DNA of 64,000 bases from Nannocystis pusilla (GCF_020073745.1 NZ_JAIRAU010000056.1:62001-126000), one strand, 5' to 3'; counted from the first letter of the stretch, positions 1 through 8,722 are shown. A program made the numbers and translations. Notes: a model not told the origin generated them from the sequence alone.

Positions 1-41
1 GCCCGAAGGACATGTTTCATGGGATATGCCCGAACGAGCAG
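1..41. repeat. 14-bp periodic repeat, 3 units
   Basis: Three consecutive units end in AT, AT and AG at positions 13, 27 and 41, exactly 14 bp apart, and match the window-wide consensus GTCC-N4-GGACAT/G loosely. The array lies immediately downstream of the stop codon of the minus-strand gene that ends at 45. Confidence 0.75.
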
Positions 42-44
42 GTG

Positions 45-1184
45 TCAGAGTCCGAACTGCAGCATCAGCGAGCCGAGGCGCTCGGGCGGGGCGCCGCGGA
101 CGGCCGGGTAGACGTCGAACGTGCCGACGACGGCGGCCCACAGCCAGCCGAGGCGGACGAACACGCGGACGCCGGGGCGCGCCACCGGGGCCAGCTGCAC
201 CGGCACGCCGACGCCGACGCCGGCCTCGGGGATCCACCGGCTCGGCGTGTATGGATAGGTCAGCTCCCACGCCGGGATGATGGCGACGCGGCGGCGGGCG
301 TCGGTCTCGATCACGAGGCTGTGCACCCAGATCTTCGGCCAGGCGACCTCCCAGCCGAGGCGCAGGCGCGGGCGCAGGCCCTCCGGGCCGAAGCTGAGGC
401 CGAGGCCGGCGACAGGTCCGCCGGGGTCGAGGCGGTACAGGGTCTTGAAGGCGAACACGGCCGGCTCGTCGCGCTCCTTGACGACGTCGCGGGTGATCCG
501 GCGCCCCTTGCCGCCGGGGAACAGCCGCGGGCGCCGCTCCTGCCACGGCCGGCGGAGATCGAGGGTGAGGCGCATCGTCCCGGGCGCGTCGTCGGGGCGG
601 TAGTGGAGCGCGTAGGTCGTGGCGTCGGCGCGCGTGACGAGCGGGTGGCGCCGGCGGTTGGTCGTGCGGGCGCTGTCGCAGCCGCACTGGCTGGGGCTCA
701 GGCGCAGGTCGGCGCGGATCTCGACGACCAGCCGATCTGTCTGTCCTGCGGGCCATGTCGCGAACAGCTCGCGCTGGTCGACGCCGAAGCGAGGGTCGAG
801 CGCGTCGACCGAGCCGGCCACCGCGGCGCCGTCGAACGAGACGGTGATGTCGGCCCCGGTCGGGTAGGCGAAGCTCAGCGGGATCGCCGTGGACTGGGTG
901 CGGGTCAGCACGTAGCGGGCCGTCCAGGTGCACGCGAGCCGGCCCTGGCGGGCCGGGCGGCAGGTCAGGGCCGCGACCTCCTCGCGGGTGAAGACCGCGG
1001 GGGCGAACGCCTCGGGCACGTGCGGCGGGTAAAAGGTCGGGCCGGGGAGGACGCAGTCGCAGGCGGCGCGGGCCGGCCGGGCGACGACGGCGGCGAGCGC
1101 GGCGGCGGCCAGCCAGGGCAGGGCGGCGCGCAGGCGGGAGAGGTTCTCTAAACCTGTCCGAAGGACCATGCGAATGGAGGTCAT
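45..1184 (-). CDS. Secreted hypothetical protein
   Basis: A 379-aa protein with an N-terminal hydrophobic segment (about residues 15-35, ending in an ARA-like signal peptidase site followed by CDC) and no later membrane helix, so it is probably exported. The body is rich in beta-type sequence with several Trp/Pro-rich stretches; I recognise no family. The ATG at 1184 is chosen; a second in-frame ATG at 1169 would also leave an intact signal peptide. Both start codons fall at the end of a copy of the 14-bp repeat (1156-1169 and a 15-bp variant 1170-1184). It is divergent from the MFS gene across a 273-bp gap (1185-1457) that holds further repeat units and no visible gene. Function unknown. Confidence 0.7.
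   Translation of the reverse strand: MTSIRMVLRTGLENLSRLRAALPWLAAAALAAVVARPARAACDCVLPGPTFYPPHVPEAFAPAVFTREEVAALTCRPARQGRLACTWTARYVLTRTQSTAIPLSFAYPTGADITVSFDGAAVAGSVDALDPRFGVDQRELFATWPAGQTDRLVVEIRADLRLSPSQCGCDSARTTNRRRHPLVTRADATTYALHYRPDDAPGTMRLTLDLRRPWQERRPRLFPGGKGRRITRDVVKERDEPAVFAFKTLYRLDPGGPVAGLGLSFGPEGLRPRLRLGWEVAWPKIWVHSLVIETDARRRVAIIPAWELTYPYTPSRWIPEAGVGVGVPVQLAPVARPGVRVFVRLGWLWAAVVGTFDVYPAVRGAPPERLGSLMLQFGL
1156..1169. repeat. 14-bp repeat unit at a start codon
   Basis: The unit GTCCGAAGGACCAT is within the first codons of the minus-strand gene; its terminal CAT is the reverse complement of an in-frame ATG. The next 15 bp (1170-1184) is a degenerate unit that ends with the CAT of the preferred start. 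Confidence 0.75.
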
Positions 1185-1215
1185 GGGCCGATCGGCCGGG
1201 GCGGCGTCGTGAGGT

Positions 1216-1243
1216 GTCCGAATGAACATGTCCCCGAGCGCAT
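1216..1243. repeat. 14-bp periodic repeat, 2 units
   Basis: Two units (1216-1229 and 1230-1243) in the divergent gap between the secreted hypothetical protein and the MFS transporter. Both begin GTCC and end CAT. Confidence 0.8.
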
Positions 1244-1394
1244 GTGATGAGGTGCCGCGCGGCGGACGCCGCAGCGAGACGTCGCGGGGCCGCGGCGCGG
1301 GCGGCGAGGCCGCGACGGAGAGCGTCGCACATCGCCGCGGCCCGGACCACGAGGCGCGGCCCGTCGGGCGGGCGCCGATGCGCGCGGAGAAAAT

Positions 1395-1408
1395 GTCCGA
1401 AAGTTCAT
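1395..1408. repeat. 14-bp repeat unit
   Basis: Single unit GTCCGAAAGTTCAT in the same divergent gap, about 40 bp before the -10 element of the MFS gene. Confidence 0.7.
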
Positions 1409-1445
1409 GTGAGAAGGCCCGGCGGCGCGGGCCCGGGCGACGCGC

Positions 1446-1451
1446 TATGCT
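1446..1451 (+). promoter_or_regulatory. Candidate -10 of a leaderless promoter
   Basis: TATGCT, followed by 6 nt and then the GTG start at 1458, so the first transcribed base could be the start codon. No good -35 is visible. The same geometry is seen before other genes in the window (for example 58684-58689). Confidence 0.5.
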
Positions 1452-1457
1452 CGCGCC

Positions 1458-2837
1458 GTGGTGCAGCACCTGCATGTCGACCCGAGCGCGTCGCAGGTCG
1501 GCATGGACCGCGACGACGTCTCGCGCCTGCCGTGGCGCGGGGTGATGCGTCACGTCGGGTTCCGCCGGGTCTGGCTGGGCGCGATGGGCTCGTCGATCGG
1601 CACCTGGATGGAGGGCGTGGGCGTCCAGTGGCTCATGGCCGAACAGACATCCTCGACGTTGATGCTCGGGGCGCTCGCGGTCGCGCAGCTGGGACCGATG
1701 CTGATCCTCGGGCTGCCGGCGGGGCTGCTCGTCGACTGGGTCGACCGCCGCAAGATGTTGATGATCACGCAGGTGGCGATGATGGCGATCGCCGCGCTGC
1801 TGGCGGTGGCGCACGCGTTCGGCTGGGCCACGCCGCCGGTGCTGCTCGGGCTCGGGCTCGTCAACGGCGTCGCCATGGCCTTCAACACGCCGGCCTGGCA
1901 GACCCTGAGCCCGCGCCTGGTGCCGCGCGAGGAGCTGCCGCAGGCGATCGCGCTGATGGGCATGCAGTTCAACCTGGCGCGCGTGGCCGGGCCGGCGCTC
2001 GCGGGTGTTTTGATGGCCAGGTGGGGGGCGACGCTGCTGTTCAGCCTCAACGCGCTGAGCTTCGTCGGGGTCCTGTGGGCCGTGGGCTCGACCGCACCGG
2101 CGCCGCCGGCCCGGGCCGGGGTCGCGCACGCGCCGTGGCGCGAGGTCGGTGAGGCGCTGCGGTTCGTGCGCGACCACGTGGGCGTGCGCCGGGTGATGCT
2201 GGGCCTCTTGCTCCTCAGCATGCTGGCGGCGCCGCTGCAGCGGATGCTGCCGCTGTTCGTGTCGGAGGTGTACCACGCCGAGGAGGCGACCTACGGCGTG
2301 ATGCTGTCGGCGATCGGCGGCGGCGCGGTGCTCGGCGGGCTGACGCTGGGGCGCCTGCCGTCGTGGTACCCGCGGCATCACATCATCCCGCTGGCGCTGG
2401 CGATGTCGGGCACGGCGATGACGCTGTACTGCGCGGCGACCGACCCGGGGTGGGCGGCCGCGTGCCTGCTGGTGTCGGGCTTCTTCTGGATCTGGGCCTT
2501 CTCGAGCCTCATGACCTCGGTGCAGCTGCTCACCCCCGACGCGATGCGCGGGCGCGTGCTGGCGCTGTTCAACATGGCGATGTTCGGGGCGATGCCGGTC
2601 GGCAGCGTGCTGTCGGCCGTGCTCGGCGACCGGCTCGCGGCCGCGCTCGGCGGCGGCCCGGGCCTGGCGGTGCAGCTCGGGGTCGGCGTGTTCACGCTGA
2701 TCCTGATGCTCGTCGGCGCGGTGCTGCTGGTCTGGCGGACCCCGGAGATCGACGACCTCAAGCCCGGCGATCGCGGCTATGCGCGCCGGCCGGGGTTGTG
2801 GGCCGGGATCACGGCGGCGGGTCACCGGCCGGTCTGA
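1458..2837 (+). CDS. MFS exporter, EntS/DHA3-like
   Basis: A 459-aa major facilitator with about 12 hydrophobic helices. The N-terminal half has the family loop after helix 2 (G-L-L-V-D-W-V-D-R-R-K, near residue 95), typical of the drug/siderophore exporter branch related to EntS. A proton-driven efflux pump in the inner membrane is the likely role; the substrate cannot be read from sequence. The GTG at 1458 is chosen because a -10-like TATGCT lies 6 nt upstream; an ATG at 1503 would also give a plausible cytoplasmic N-terminus. Two copies of the 14-bp repeat lie inside the coding sequence (1637-1650 and 2007-2020). It converges on the SDR gene. Confidence 0.85.
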   Translation: MVQHLHVDPSASQVGMDRDDVSRLPWRGVMRHVGFRRVWLGAMGSSIGTWMEGVGVQWLMAEQTSSTLMLGALAVAQLGPMLILGLPAGLLVDWVDRRKMLMITQVAMMAIAALLAVAHAFGWATPPVLLGLGLVNGVAMAFNTPAWQTLSPRLVPREELPQAIALMGMQFNLARVAGPALAGVLMARWGATLLFSLNALSFVGVLWAVGSTAPAPPARAGVAHAPWREVGEALRFVRDHVGVRRVMLGLLLLSMLAAPLQRMLPLFVSEVYHAEEATYGVMLSAIGGGAVLGGLTLGRLPSWYPRHHIIPLALAMSGTAMTLYCAATDPGWAAACLLVSGFFWIWAFSSLMTSVQLLTPDAMRGRVLALFNMAMFGAMPVGSVLSAVLGDRLAAALGGGPGLAVQLGVGVFTLILMLVGAVLLVWRTPEIDDLKPGDRGYARRPGLWAGITAAGHRPV

Positions 2838-2839
2838 GT

Positions 2840-2881
2840 GTCCTGAAGGACATGTCGTCTTCGACATGTCCTTTCGGATAT
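2840..2881. repeat. 14-bp periodic repeat, 3 units, in a convergent gap
   Basis: Units 2840-2853, 2854-2867 and 2868-2881, each starting GTC and ending AT. They fill the 58-bp gap between the stop codons of the MFS gene (2837) and the SDR gene (2896). Each unit can fold as a short stem-loop, so the array could work as a bidirectional terminator. Confidence 0.85.
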
Positions 2882-2895
2882 CATGATCGCGGCGC

Positions 2896-3681
2896 TCACC
2901 AGTTGGCGGGGGCGCCGTCGCGGAAGAACCGGTGCGGCTCGCTCGGGGGCACGTCGAGGCCGGCGAGGATGCTGGCGGCGCCGGAGGCGACGTCGCGCTC
3001 GCCGTTGGGGCCGCCCATGTCGGTGCGGACCCAGCCCGGGCACACGGCGACGACGCTGATCTTGCGCGGGTCGCCGGCGAGCTCGCGGGTGAGGACGTGG
3101 GCGAGGGCGGTGGTGCCGATCTTGGAGGTGCCGTAGGCGGTGCTCGGCCAGCCGGCGTCGCGGTGGTGGCCGGAGCGCACGTCGGCGACGAACTGGCGCA
3201 TGAGCGCGGACAGCTCGGCGATCTTGAGCCGCTCGAGGTCGAAGCGCGGGCGCAGCTGCGGGCCCAGGAGGTCGCGCTGGCCGACGCCGCTCGAGACGAC
3301 CACGAGGTGGGCGCCGGGGTTCAGCAGCGGCAGCACGGCCTCGACGATCCGCAGGACGCCGAAGTAGTTGGTGTCGACGGTGGTGGCCGCGACCTCGGCG
3401 TTGAAGCCGTCGAGGGCGACGCCGGCGTTGGCGACGACGACGTCGAGACCCTCGGGGTGGACGCGCCGCAGGTCGGCGACGAGGCGCTCGACGCTGGCGT
3501 CGTCGCTGACGTCGAGCTGGTGGAACTCGACCCCGAGCTCGCGGGCGGCCGCCTGGCCGCGTTCGACGTCGCGGGCGGTGAGGATCACGCGGTGGCCGCG
3601 ATCGCGGAGCTGAAGGCAGACTTCGCGGCCGAGGCCACGGTTGGCGCCGGTGACGAGGGCGAGGGGCGGACGGGCTGTCAT
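2896..3681 (-). CDS. Short-chain dehydrogenase/reductase, carbonyl-reductase-like
   Basis: A 261-aa classical SDR. The NAD(P)-binding glycine motif TGANRGLG is at residues 11-18, the N-A-G motif follows near residue 90, the catalytic Ser is in the VVSSG stretch, and the Y-x-x-x-K pair is at about 183/187 (Y-G-T-S-K). An arginine in the first motif and R after the second strand favour NADPH. The insert before the catalytic tyrosine resembles the carbonyl reductase/menthol dehydrogenase branch that reduces ketones or quinones. Substrate unknown. The ATG start is supported by a TACCTT -10 element 7 nt upstream. Confidence 0.88.
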   Translation of the reverse strand: MTARPPLALVTGANRGLGREVCLQLRDRGHRVILTARDVERGQAAARELGVEFHQLDVSDDASVERLVADLRRVHPEGLDVVVANAGVALDGFNAEVAATTVDTNYFGVLRIVEAVLPLLNPGAHLVVVSSGVGQRDLLGPQLRPRFDLERLKIAELSALMRQFVADVRSGHHRDAGWPSTAYGTSKIGTTALAHVLTRELAGDPRKISVVAVCPGWVRTDMGGPNGERDVASGAASILAGLDVPPSEPHRFFRDGAPANW

Positions 3682-3688
3682 GCGCCGG

Positions 3689-3694
3689 AAGGTA
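3689..3694 (-). promoter_or_regulatory. Candidate -10 of a leaderless promoter
   Basis: On the minus strand TACCTT is followed by 7 nt and then the ATG at 3681 of the SDR gene. Confidence 0.45.
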
Positions 3695-3878
3695 CACGCG
3701 CCGGGCCGGCATCTGACGCAGGCGCGGCAGTCGAGGCGTCAGGGGGCGTGCGGCCGCGGCACGTAGGGCCGCCAGGGCTCGCGCGCCCGGGCCGCCTCCG
3801 GTCGGCAAGGATGAGGTCGCTGTCGGGCCGGGCCCGAACCGGGACTCATGCGACGCGGCGTGGTTCGTGATTGGGCAT

Positions 3879-3975
3879 GGCTCGATGAGCATGAACTATC
3901 GAGCATGTCAAATGGGACATGTCTTGAAGGCGTTGCGACGCGGGCATGTCTTGTCGAGCATGCCGGATCGGGCAG
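3879..3975. repeat. 14-bp periodic repeat array, about 7 units
   Basis: Unit ends (CAT or CAG) fall at 3892, 3906, 3920, 3947, 3961 and 3975; all steps are 14 bp except one of 27 bp. The array occupies part of the 349-bp gap 3682-4030 between the SDR and MBL-like genes, which holds no other feature that I can see. Confidence 0.85.
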
Positions 3976-4030
3976 GTCGGGGCAGGCGTGGCGTCGAGGC
4001 CCTCACGAGCGCCTGGCGCGGCGGCGGAGC

Positions 4031-4747
4031 TCAGGCGGGGAACGCCTCGGCCACGCTCGCCGCGACGCGGGCGTGGGCCTCGTCGCGCAGCGGCTCGCCG
4101 TGCGCGCTGATCAGGTGGCGGAACGGCAGCGCGAGCAAACGGTGAAAGTCGGCCACGTCGGGGGCGCAGGCGCCGCGCCACGTCGACGGGATGTTGGCCG
4201 GGCGGATCAGGCCCTGGGCCTCGAACATCGCGCCGCACTCGGCCGAGAAGAAGCGGTCGACGTGGGTCCAGTGCTGGATCGCGTCGCACGTGATCAGGAT
4301 CCCGCCGTCGCGCGCGAGCAGCACGGCGGCCTCGGGGAACCGCGCCGAATTGAAGACGAAGACCTCGCCGCCGCGGACCGGGGAGGGTCCGCCCTCGGCG
4401 AGGGCACGATCGGCGGCTCGTCCGTCGGCGTGGGTCGCCTCCGGCAACGCCCACAGCGTCGCGCCGTAGCGGTCGCAGTAGAACGGATCGTCGCGGCCGT
4501 GGAACGCCCCGAGGCGGACGACGTGCCGCACCTGGCCGAGGGCCTCGAGCGCGCGCAGGCCCTCGTCGTCGAGGCGCACGGTGTTGAGCAGCGTCAGCGC
4601 CCCGTCCTCGCGCACGACGGTCATGGTCCGGCTGGTCTGGATGTCGACGCCGGCGTGGTGGGTCCGATTGGTGCCGACGACGAAGAATACGTCGGTGAAC
4701 GCGGCCTGCAGGGTTCCGTGGGGCCAGGCTGGGCTGTACTCGAACAT
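4031..4747 (-). CDS. MBL-fold-like hydrolase, hypothetical
   Basis: A 238-aa soluble protein that reads like a metallo-beta-lactamase-fold domain of the DUF4336 kind: alternating strand/helix pattern, an FHGRDDPFY stretch at residues 82-90 in the place of the usual HxHxDH metal site, a D-A-I-Q-H segment, and a C-terminal H-L-I-S-A-H-G. The canonical HxHxDH is not intact, so metal binding and activity are uncertain. The ATG at 4747 is chosen because similarity to the fold begins at once; longer reading in frame upstream looks non-coding. The 338-bp divergent gap 4748-5085 contains only the promoter of the next gene. Confidence 0.55.
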   Translation of the reverse strand: MFEYSPAWPHGTLQAAFTDVFFVVGTNRTHHAGVDIQTSRTMTVVREDGALTLLNTVRLDDEGLRALEALGQVRHVVRLGAFHGRDDPFYCDRYGATLWALPEATHADGRAADRALAEGGPSPVRGGEVFVFNSARFPEAAVLLARDGGILITCDAIQHWTHVDRFFSAECGAMFEAQGLIRPANIPSTWRGACAPDVADFHRLLALPFRHLISAHGEPLRDEAHARVAASVAEAFPA

Positions 4748-5072
4748 GGCGAGCGCAGGGTGCCGGCGCGAGCGCAGGCCGTCAACGCGAGGAACGACGC
4801 ATTCGCGGTGCCGCTGCGACAGGCGGCGCCGGTGGTGCGAGCTCGGGCCAGGTCGGCATCTCGATCGTCGCCGACCTCGTCGGTCGGGCGCTCCCGCTCG
4901 CCGCGGCACTCGGCGCCGGACGGGGGTCGAACGCGCGACGCAGGAGCCGTTCGCTCATGCGTCACGTGCACACCAGCCGCCGCGCATGAACCACCATCGC
5001 CGGCGCTCGCGTGAACCTCTCACGAGCGCGCCTGCGAGCGCGCGCGACGGAGCGAGCGCCGACGCCATCGGC

Positions 5073-5078
5073 TATAGT
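5073..5078 (+). promoter_or_regulatory. Candidate -10 of a leaderless promoter
   Basis: TATAGT followed by 7 nt and then ATG at 5086. It is a good match to a -10 hexamer in an otherwise GC-rich stretch, with no clear -35. Confidence 0.5.
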
Positions 5079-5085
5079 CGCGTCG

Positions 5086-5736
5086 ATGGGCGTCCGTCGA
5101 ATCATCGCGCAGGGCGATAGCTTGCCGAAGATCGCCGCCGAGTACGGGCTATCGCCGGACACGATCTGGTCGGCCCCGGAGAACCGGGAGCTGGCCCGGC
5201 TGCGGCGCAACTACAACGTGCTCGCGCCCGGCGACGTCGTCGTCATCCCGGCTCGTCGCGATAAGTCGGTCGCGGTGGCCACCGATCTCCGCCACGTGTT
5301 CCGCCGCCGGGGCGTCCCGGCGCAGCTCCGCCTGCAGCTCTACCACGGCGACGAGCCCCGCGCCGGCCTCGCCTACGAGCTCGAGTGCGGCGGCGACGTC
5401 TTTCACGGCAGCACCGACGCCGACGGGGTGCTGACGCACTGGGTCGACCCCAAGCTGAGCCGCGCCGTCCTCCATTTGCCCGGGGCCGCGCCGATCGTCA
5501 TCGAGATCGGGCACCTCGATCCGCTCGACACCATCACCGGGGCGCAGAAGCGGTTGATGAACCTCGGCTACCCCTGCGCGCCGACCGGCCGGCACGACGA
5601 CGCGACGGCGACGGCGCTGCGCCGCTTCCAGCAGCGCCACGGCCTCGCGGTCAGCGGGGCGCTCGACGCCGCCACGCTCGCCGAGCTCGAGCGCCTCCAC
5701 GACACCACCGCGCACCCGAAGCCGCCATGCACCTGA
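5086..5736 (+). CDS. LysM-like and peptidoglycan-binding (PG_binding_1) protein
   Basis: A 216-aa protein without a signal peptide. Residues 1-60 form a LysM-like module (A-Q-G-D-S-L then G-D-V-V-V-I-P) of the kind found in phage-tail-like and type VI secretion cargo proteins; the middle (about 65-140) looks like a beta-sandwich; residues 147-200 are a PG_binding_1 domain (A-Q-K-R-L-x-x-L-G-Y, then F-Q-x-x-H-G-L). It should bind cell-wall glycan. Its stop codon overlaps the start of the next gene by 10 bp, so the two are co-translated. By analogy with LysM-PG-binding adaptors next to toxins, it may help deliver the nuclease encoded downstream, but no VgrG, PAAR or Hcp gene is in the window. 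Confidence 0.75.
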   Translation: MGVRRIIAQGDSLPKIAAEYGLSPDTIWSAPENRELARLRRNYNVLAPGDVVVIPARRDKSVAVATDLRHVFRRRGVPAQLRLQLYHGDEPRAGLAYELECGGDVFHGSTDADGVLTHWVDPKLSRAVLHLPGAAPIVIEIGHLDPLDTITGAQKRLMNLGYPCAPTGRHDDATATALRRFQQRHGLAVSGALDAATLAELERLHDTTAHPKPPCT

Positions 5737-8516
5737 CCGAAGCGACGATCCTGAGCACCCGCGCGAACACGCTGGCGCTGCACAACGCCGGGCCGACGGT
5801 CAGCACCACGGTGGTCCACGGCGCGCTCGTCAGCGGCCAGTCCGTCACCACCACGGTGCCGATCGTCACGCCCAAGCCGCCCAAGGCGATCTTCTCGATC
5901 GTGTCGTGGAACATCCAGGACTACAAGGGCAGCAAGATCGATAAGGGCCGGCCGTTCGTGCACGCCTTCATCAAGCGGCTGGTCGAGGCGCTGAAGATCG
6001 ACCTCCTGCTGCTCATCGAGACCGACATCGACCTCGACAAGGCGGTCGCGCGCATCGAGCTGCAAGATCACGGGAATTTCGGCAGCGAGCACCCGACCTC
6101 GCCGTGCGACTTCCACCTGGTGGGCAGCGGGCGCGCGTTCAAGAAGATGGAGCTGCCGCAGTCCTTCACGCTCGACGACCTGCAGCAGAGCAAGATGAAG
6201 ATCACGGAGGACCTCGACTGGACCGAGGAGATCGAGGCGTTCTTCCCGACCTATGCGGTCACCTACGACAAGAAGCGGGTCAGCTATCCCAAGCTGAAGC
6301 AACTCATCGACGGCACCGACTTCAGGCCCGAGGCCGCCGAGTTCGTCCGCACCACCGCCTGTCCGACCTGCGCGGGGGCCGGCTGCGAGTGCGGGGGACG
6401 GAAGACGTGCCTCTACTGCACGTGCACGTTCTGCAAGGGGACGCGCCAGCGCACCGTCTTCTGCCGCGACTGCACCTGCCGCACCTGTCACGAGGAACGC
6501 ATCCTGCGCTGGCCGTGCAGCCGCTGCGGCAGCGAGGACGGCAATTGCATGGAGTGCGGCGGCCGGCCCGTCGAGCAGTGGTGCCCCACGTGTCACTGCG
6601 TGACGTGCGTGGGCGAGGGCGAGCGACAGGTCACGCAGCAGCAGCAGTGCCCGACCTGCAACGGCGCCCGTTCGGAGCGCGTCACCTGTCCCCTGTGCCA
6701 GGGGCGGCGCGGCGCCGTCCAGCCCTGTCCCGAGTGCGCCGGGCCCTCGTCGATGGACGTCGATCAGTGCGAGCGCTGCGGCGGCACCCGCCAGATCACC
6801 GTCGCCTGTGCCGGCTGCGCCGGTCAAGGTCAGGCCGTTCGCATGTGCCAGCAGTGCGCCGGCGGCGGCACGGTCCCCGTCACCGTCACCGTCGACTGCT
6901 CCGACTGCGACGGGCTCGGCTACAAGGCCAGGCTGTCGCGCGGGACCACGTGCGAGCGCTGCAGCGGCACCGGCCGGCGCCAGGTCGTCTGCGGCAAGTG
7001 CAGGCCGGCGCGCTGTCCGACCTGCGACGGCGCCGGTGAGCCGAGCGCGAACGCGTGGAACTACGCCGTCGAGACCGCGAGCCTGTTGTTGCAGACGAAG
7101 GTGTTCGCCGCCTACGACGTCGAGACCTATGCGGCGATGTGGCGCACGCCGCCGACGCGGCTCGCCAGCAAGTTCGGGGTCGGGCACGAGGCCTGCGATC
7201 GCAAGCTCGCGTGGCTGTGCACCGGCGCCAGCCTGTGCTCGACCGATCCCGCGGGCAAGCAGCTCGGCTTCCAGGACGTCCAGGACGACATCAACGGCCG
7301 CTCGCCGTTCGTGATGTCGCTGTGGCTCAGCCTCGGCGGCAAGCACGTGCAATTGCCGATCGCGGCCTTGCACGCGCTGTGGGAGGTGACGAAGCCCAAG
7401 CCCCAGGGGCAGAAGAAGAAGAAGGCGACGCCGTCGAGCGAGCTCGCCAGGCTGCGCGGGCTCAGCGTCGAGCGCATGCTCGATCTGGCCGTCGAGTACC
7501 CGGGCGCGGCCGCGGCGACCCTCGGCAGCTTCGACAACCCGCTCCTGGTCGGCGACCTCAACCTCGACTACAGCCCGGGCAAGCGCACCGGCGAGACGCG
7601 GGCGCTGCAGAAGTTCCTCGACCTGGGCTACGCCACGAGCACGCGCGGGACCAAGACCTCGCTCGCCACGCTGGAGGCCGGGCTCGCCAAGCTCGAGAAG
7701 GCCGCCGGGACGGCCCAGCTCTACAGCGCGGCCTACGACCATTTCCTCATGAAGGTCGGCTCGGACCTCGAGCAGCACGTCGTCCAGAGCGGGGTGATCG
7801 ACATCCTCGATCTCGCGAAGCGGATCATCCTCGCCGACCCCCAGCTCGCGGGCGACATCGACGCCGACGCCAGCAAGCACCCGCGGCCCGCGCCGCGGAC
7901 GCGGAAGAGCAAGAGCACCAAGTCCCCGCCCAAGAAGAAGAAGAAAGCCCCGGCCCCGCTGCCGCCCTACGATCTGGCGCAGACGAAGGATCCCGACCTG
8001 GCGCGCGCGTTCTACCTCTACCGCAAGTACGTCAGCGATCACGTGCCCGTGCTGGTCGACATCCTCGTCGACACCCAGTCGGCCGAGCAGGCGGCGCTGC
8101 ACGATCGCATGATCCTGCACGGGTCTCAGCTCGGTCAGATCATCGACAAGAAGCGCGAGCAGGCGCGCGTGCCGGGCGTCGCCGGTCACTGGACCGAGTT
8201 GAAGTTCGAGTTCACCGGCGACCAGGTGATGCAGGTGGCCGAGGGCGGCAGGGAGGTCCTCGTGAGCGGCATGATCACGCGCTGGGCGATGCGCTCGCTG
8301 ACCGTCCGCCTGATCGAGACGGACAAGACCGGTCAGCCGACCGGCGCGCACCTCGACTTCCACGGCACGCACACGATCGATCCCGAGATCCTCCGCGACT
8401 TCAAGCAGGTCGGGATCACCTGGCTGACGGGCACCTTCACGCCGACCCCGAACTCCGAGCAGGAGGTGAACAAGTCGAGCGGCACGGCCGAGCCGCCGCT
8501 GTTCTGGCGCCCGTAG
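5727..8516 (+). CDS. EEP (DNase I-like) nuclease with an inserted DnaJ-type Cys-rich zinc-finger array; candidate effector
   Basis: A 929-aa protein. Residues 55-100 carry the first exonuclease/endonuclease/phosphatase motifs (S-W-N-I-Q at 60-64, I-E-T-D with the catalytic Glu at 98). Residues about 211-438 are an insertion with about 20 CxxC pairs, many in DnaJ-style CxxCxGxG form. The nuclease core resumes with G-D-L-N-L-D near 609 and S-D-H-V-P near 770, so all four EEP signatures are kept. A Lys-rich linker (about 727-742) lies before the last motif and about 140 residues of unassigned C-terminal sequence follow. No signal peptide. Start ATG overlaps the LysM gene stop. A metal-dependent DNase (or phosphatase) used against other cells is the most attractive reading; no immunity gene is adjacent. 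Confidence 0.75.
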   Translation: MHLTEATILSTRANTLALHNAGPTVSTTVVHGALVSGQSVTTTVPIVTPKPPKAIFSIVSWNIQDYKGSKIDKGRPFVHAFIKRLVEALKIDLLLLIETDIDLDKAVARIELQDHGNFGSEHPTSPCDFHLVGSGRAFKKMELPQSFTLDDLQQSKMKITEDLDWTEEIEAFFPTYAVTYDKKRVSYPKLKQLIDGTDFRPEAAEFVRTTACPTCAGAGCECGGRKTCLYCTCTFCKGTRQRTVFCRDCTCRTCHEERILRWPCSRCGSEDGNCMECGGRPVEQWCPTCHCVTCVGEGERQVTQQQQCPTCNGARSERVTCPLCQGRRGAVQPCPECAGPSSMDVDQCERCGGTRQITVACAGCAGQGQAVRMCQQCAGGGTVPVTVTVDCSDCDGLGYKARLSRGTTCERCSGTGRRQVVCGKCRPARCPTCDGAGEPSANAWNYAVETASLLLQTKVFAAYDVETYAAMWRTPPTRLASKFGVGHEACDRKLAWLCTGASLCSTDPAGKQLGFQDVQDDINGRSPFVMSLWLSLGGKHVQLPIAALHALWEVTKPKPQGQKKKKATPSSELARLRGLSVERMLDLAVEYPGAAAATLGSFDNPLLVGDLNLDYSPGKRTGETRALQKFLDLGYATSTRGTKTSLATLEAGLAKLEKAAGTAQLYSAAYDHFLMKVGSDLEQHVVQSGVIDILDLAKRIILADPQLAGDIDADASKHPRPAPRTRKSKSTKSPPKKKKKAPAPLPPYDLAQTKDPDLARAFYLYRKYVSDHVPVLVDILVDTQSAEQAALHDRMILHGSQLGQIIDKKREQARVPGVAGHWTELKFEFTGDQVMQVAEGGREVLVSGMITRWAMRSLTVRLIETDKTGQPTGAHLDFHGTHTIDPEILRDFKQVGITWLTGTFTPTPNSEQEVNKSSGTAEPPLFWRP

Positions 8517-8708
8517 CGACCGGCGGCTCGTCTGCACGCGGTCTGTCGCGTCGCACTCACCGTCGCTCGCTGAGCTTCCCGCACGGCGACAAGCGGGGCC
8601 GGCGACGCTCTCCGCAGGCGGGCACGGAGCGGCGGAGTGGGACGCCGGCGGGAGGGGCCGCAGGCAACCGCGCGCAGGCGCCATCGTCCGCGAGGCACGA
8701 ACGAACCT

Positions 8709-8722
8709 GTCCTCAACGTCAG
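8709..8722. repeat. 14-bp repeat unit in a convergent gap
   Basis: GTCCTCAACGTCAG, followed in phase by a poorer unit, within the 353-bp gap 8517-8869 between the nuclease and carotenoid oxygenase genes. Apart from this unit and the hairpin at 8832-8851 I see nothing in that gap. Confidence 0.55.

Noticed and set aside
45..2867. A 940-residue minus-strand reading covering the MFS gene and the secreted protein
   Set aside because: Only the last 379 residues, after the ATG at 1184, look like a protein (signal peptide and normal composition); the rest is antisense to the MFS transporter.
5568..8684. Long open frame on the minus strand opposite the EEP nuclease
   Set aside because: Codon pattern is the mirror of the real gene; the product is Arg/Ala/Leu/Gly-rich without domains. 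The plus strand carries clear nuclease and zinc-finger motifs.
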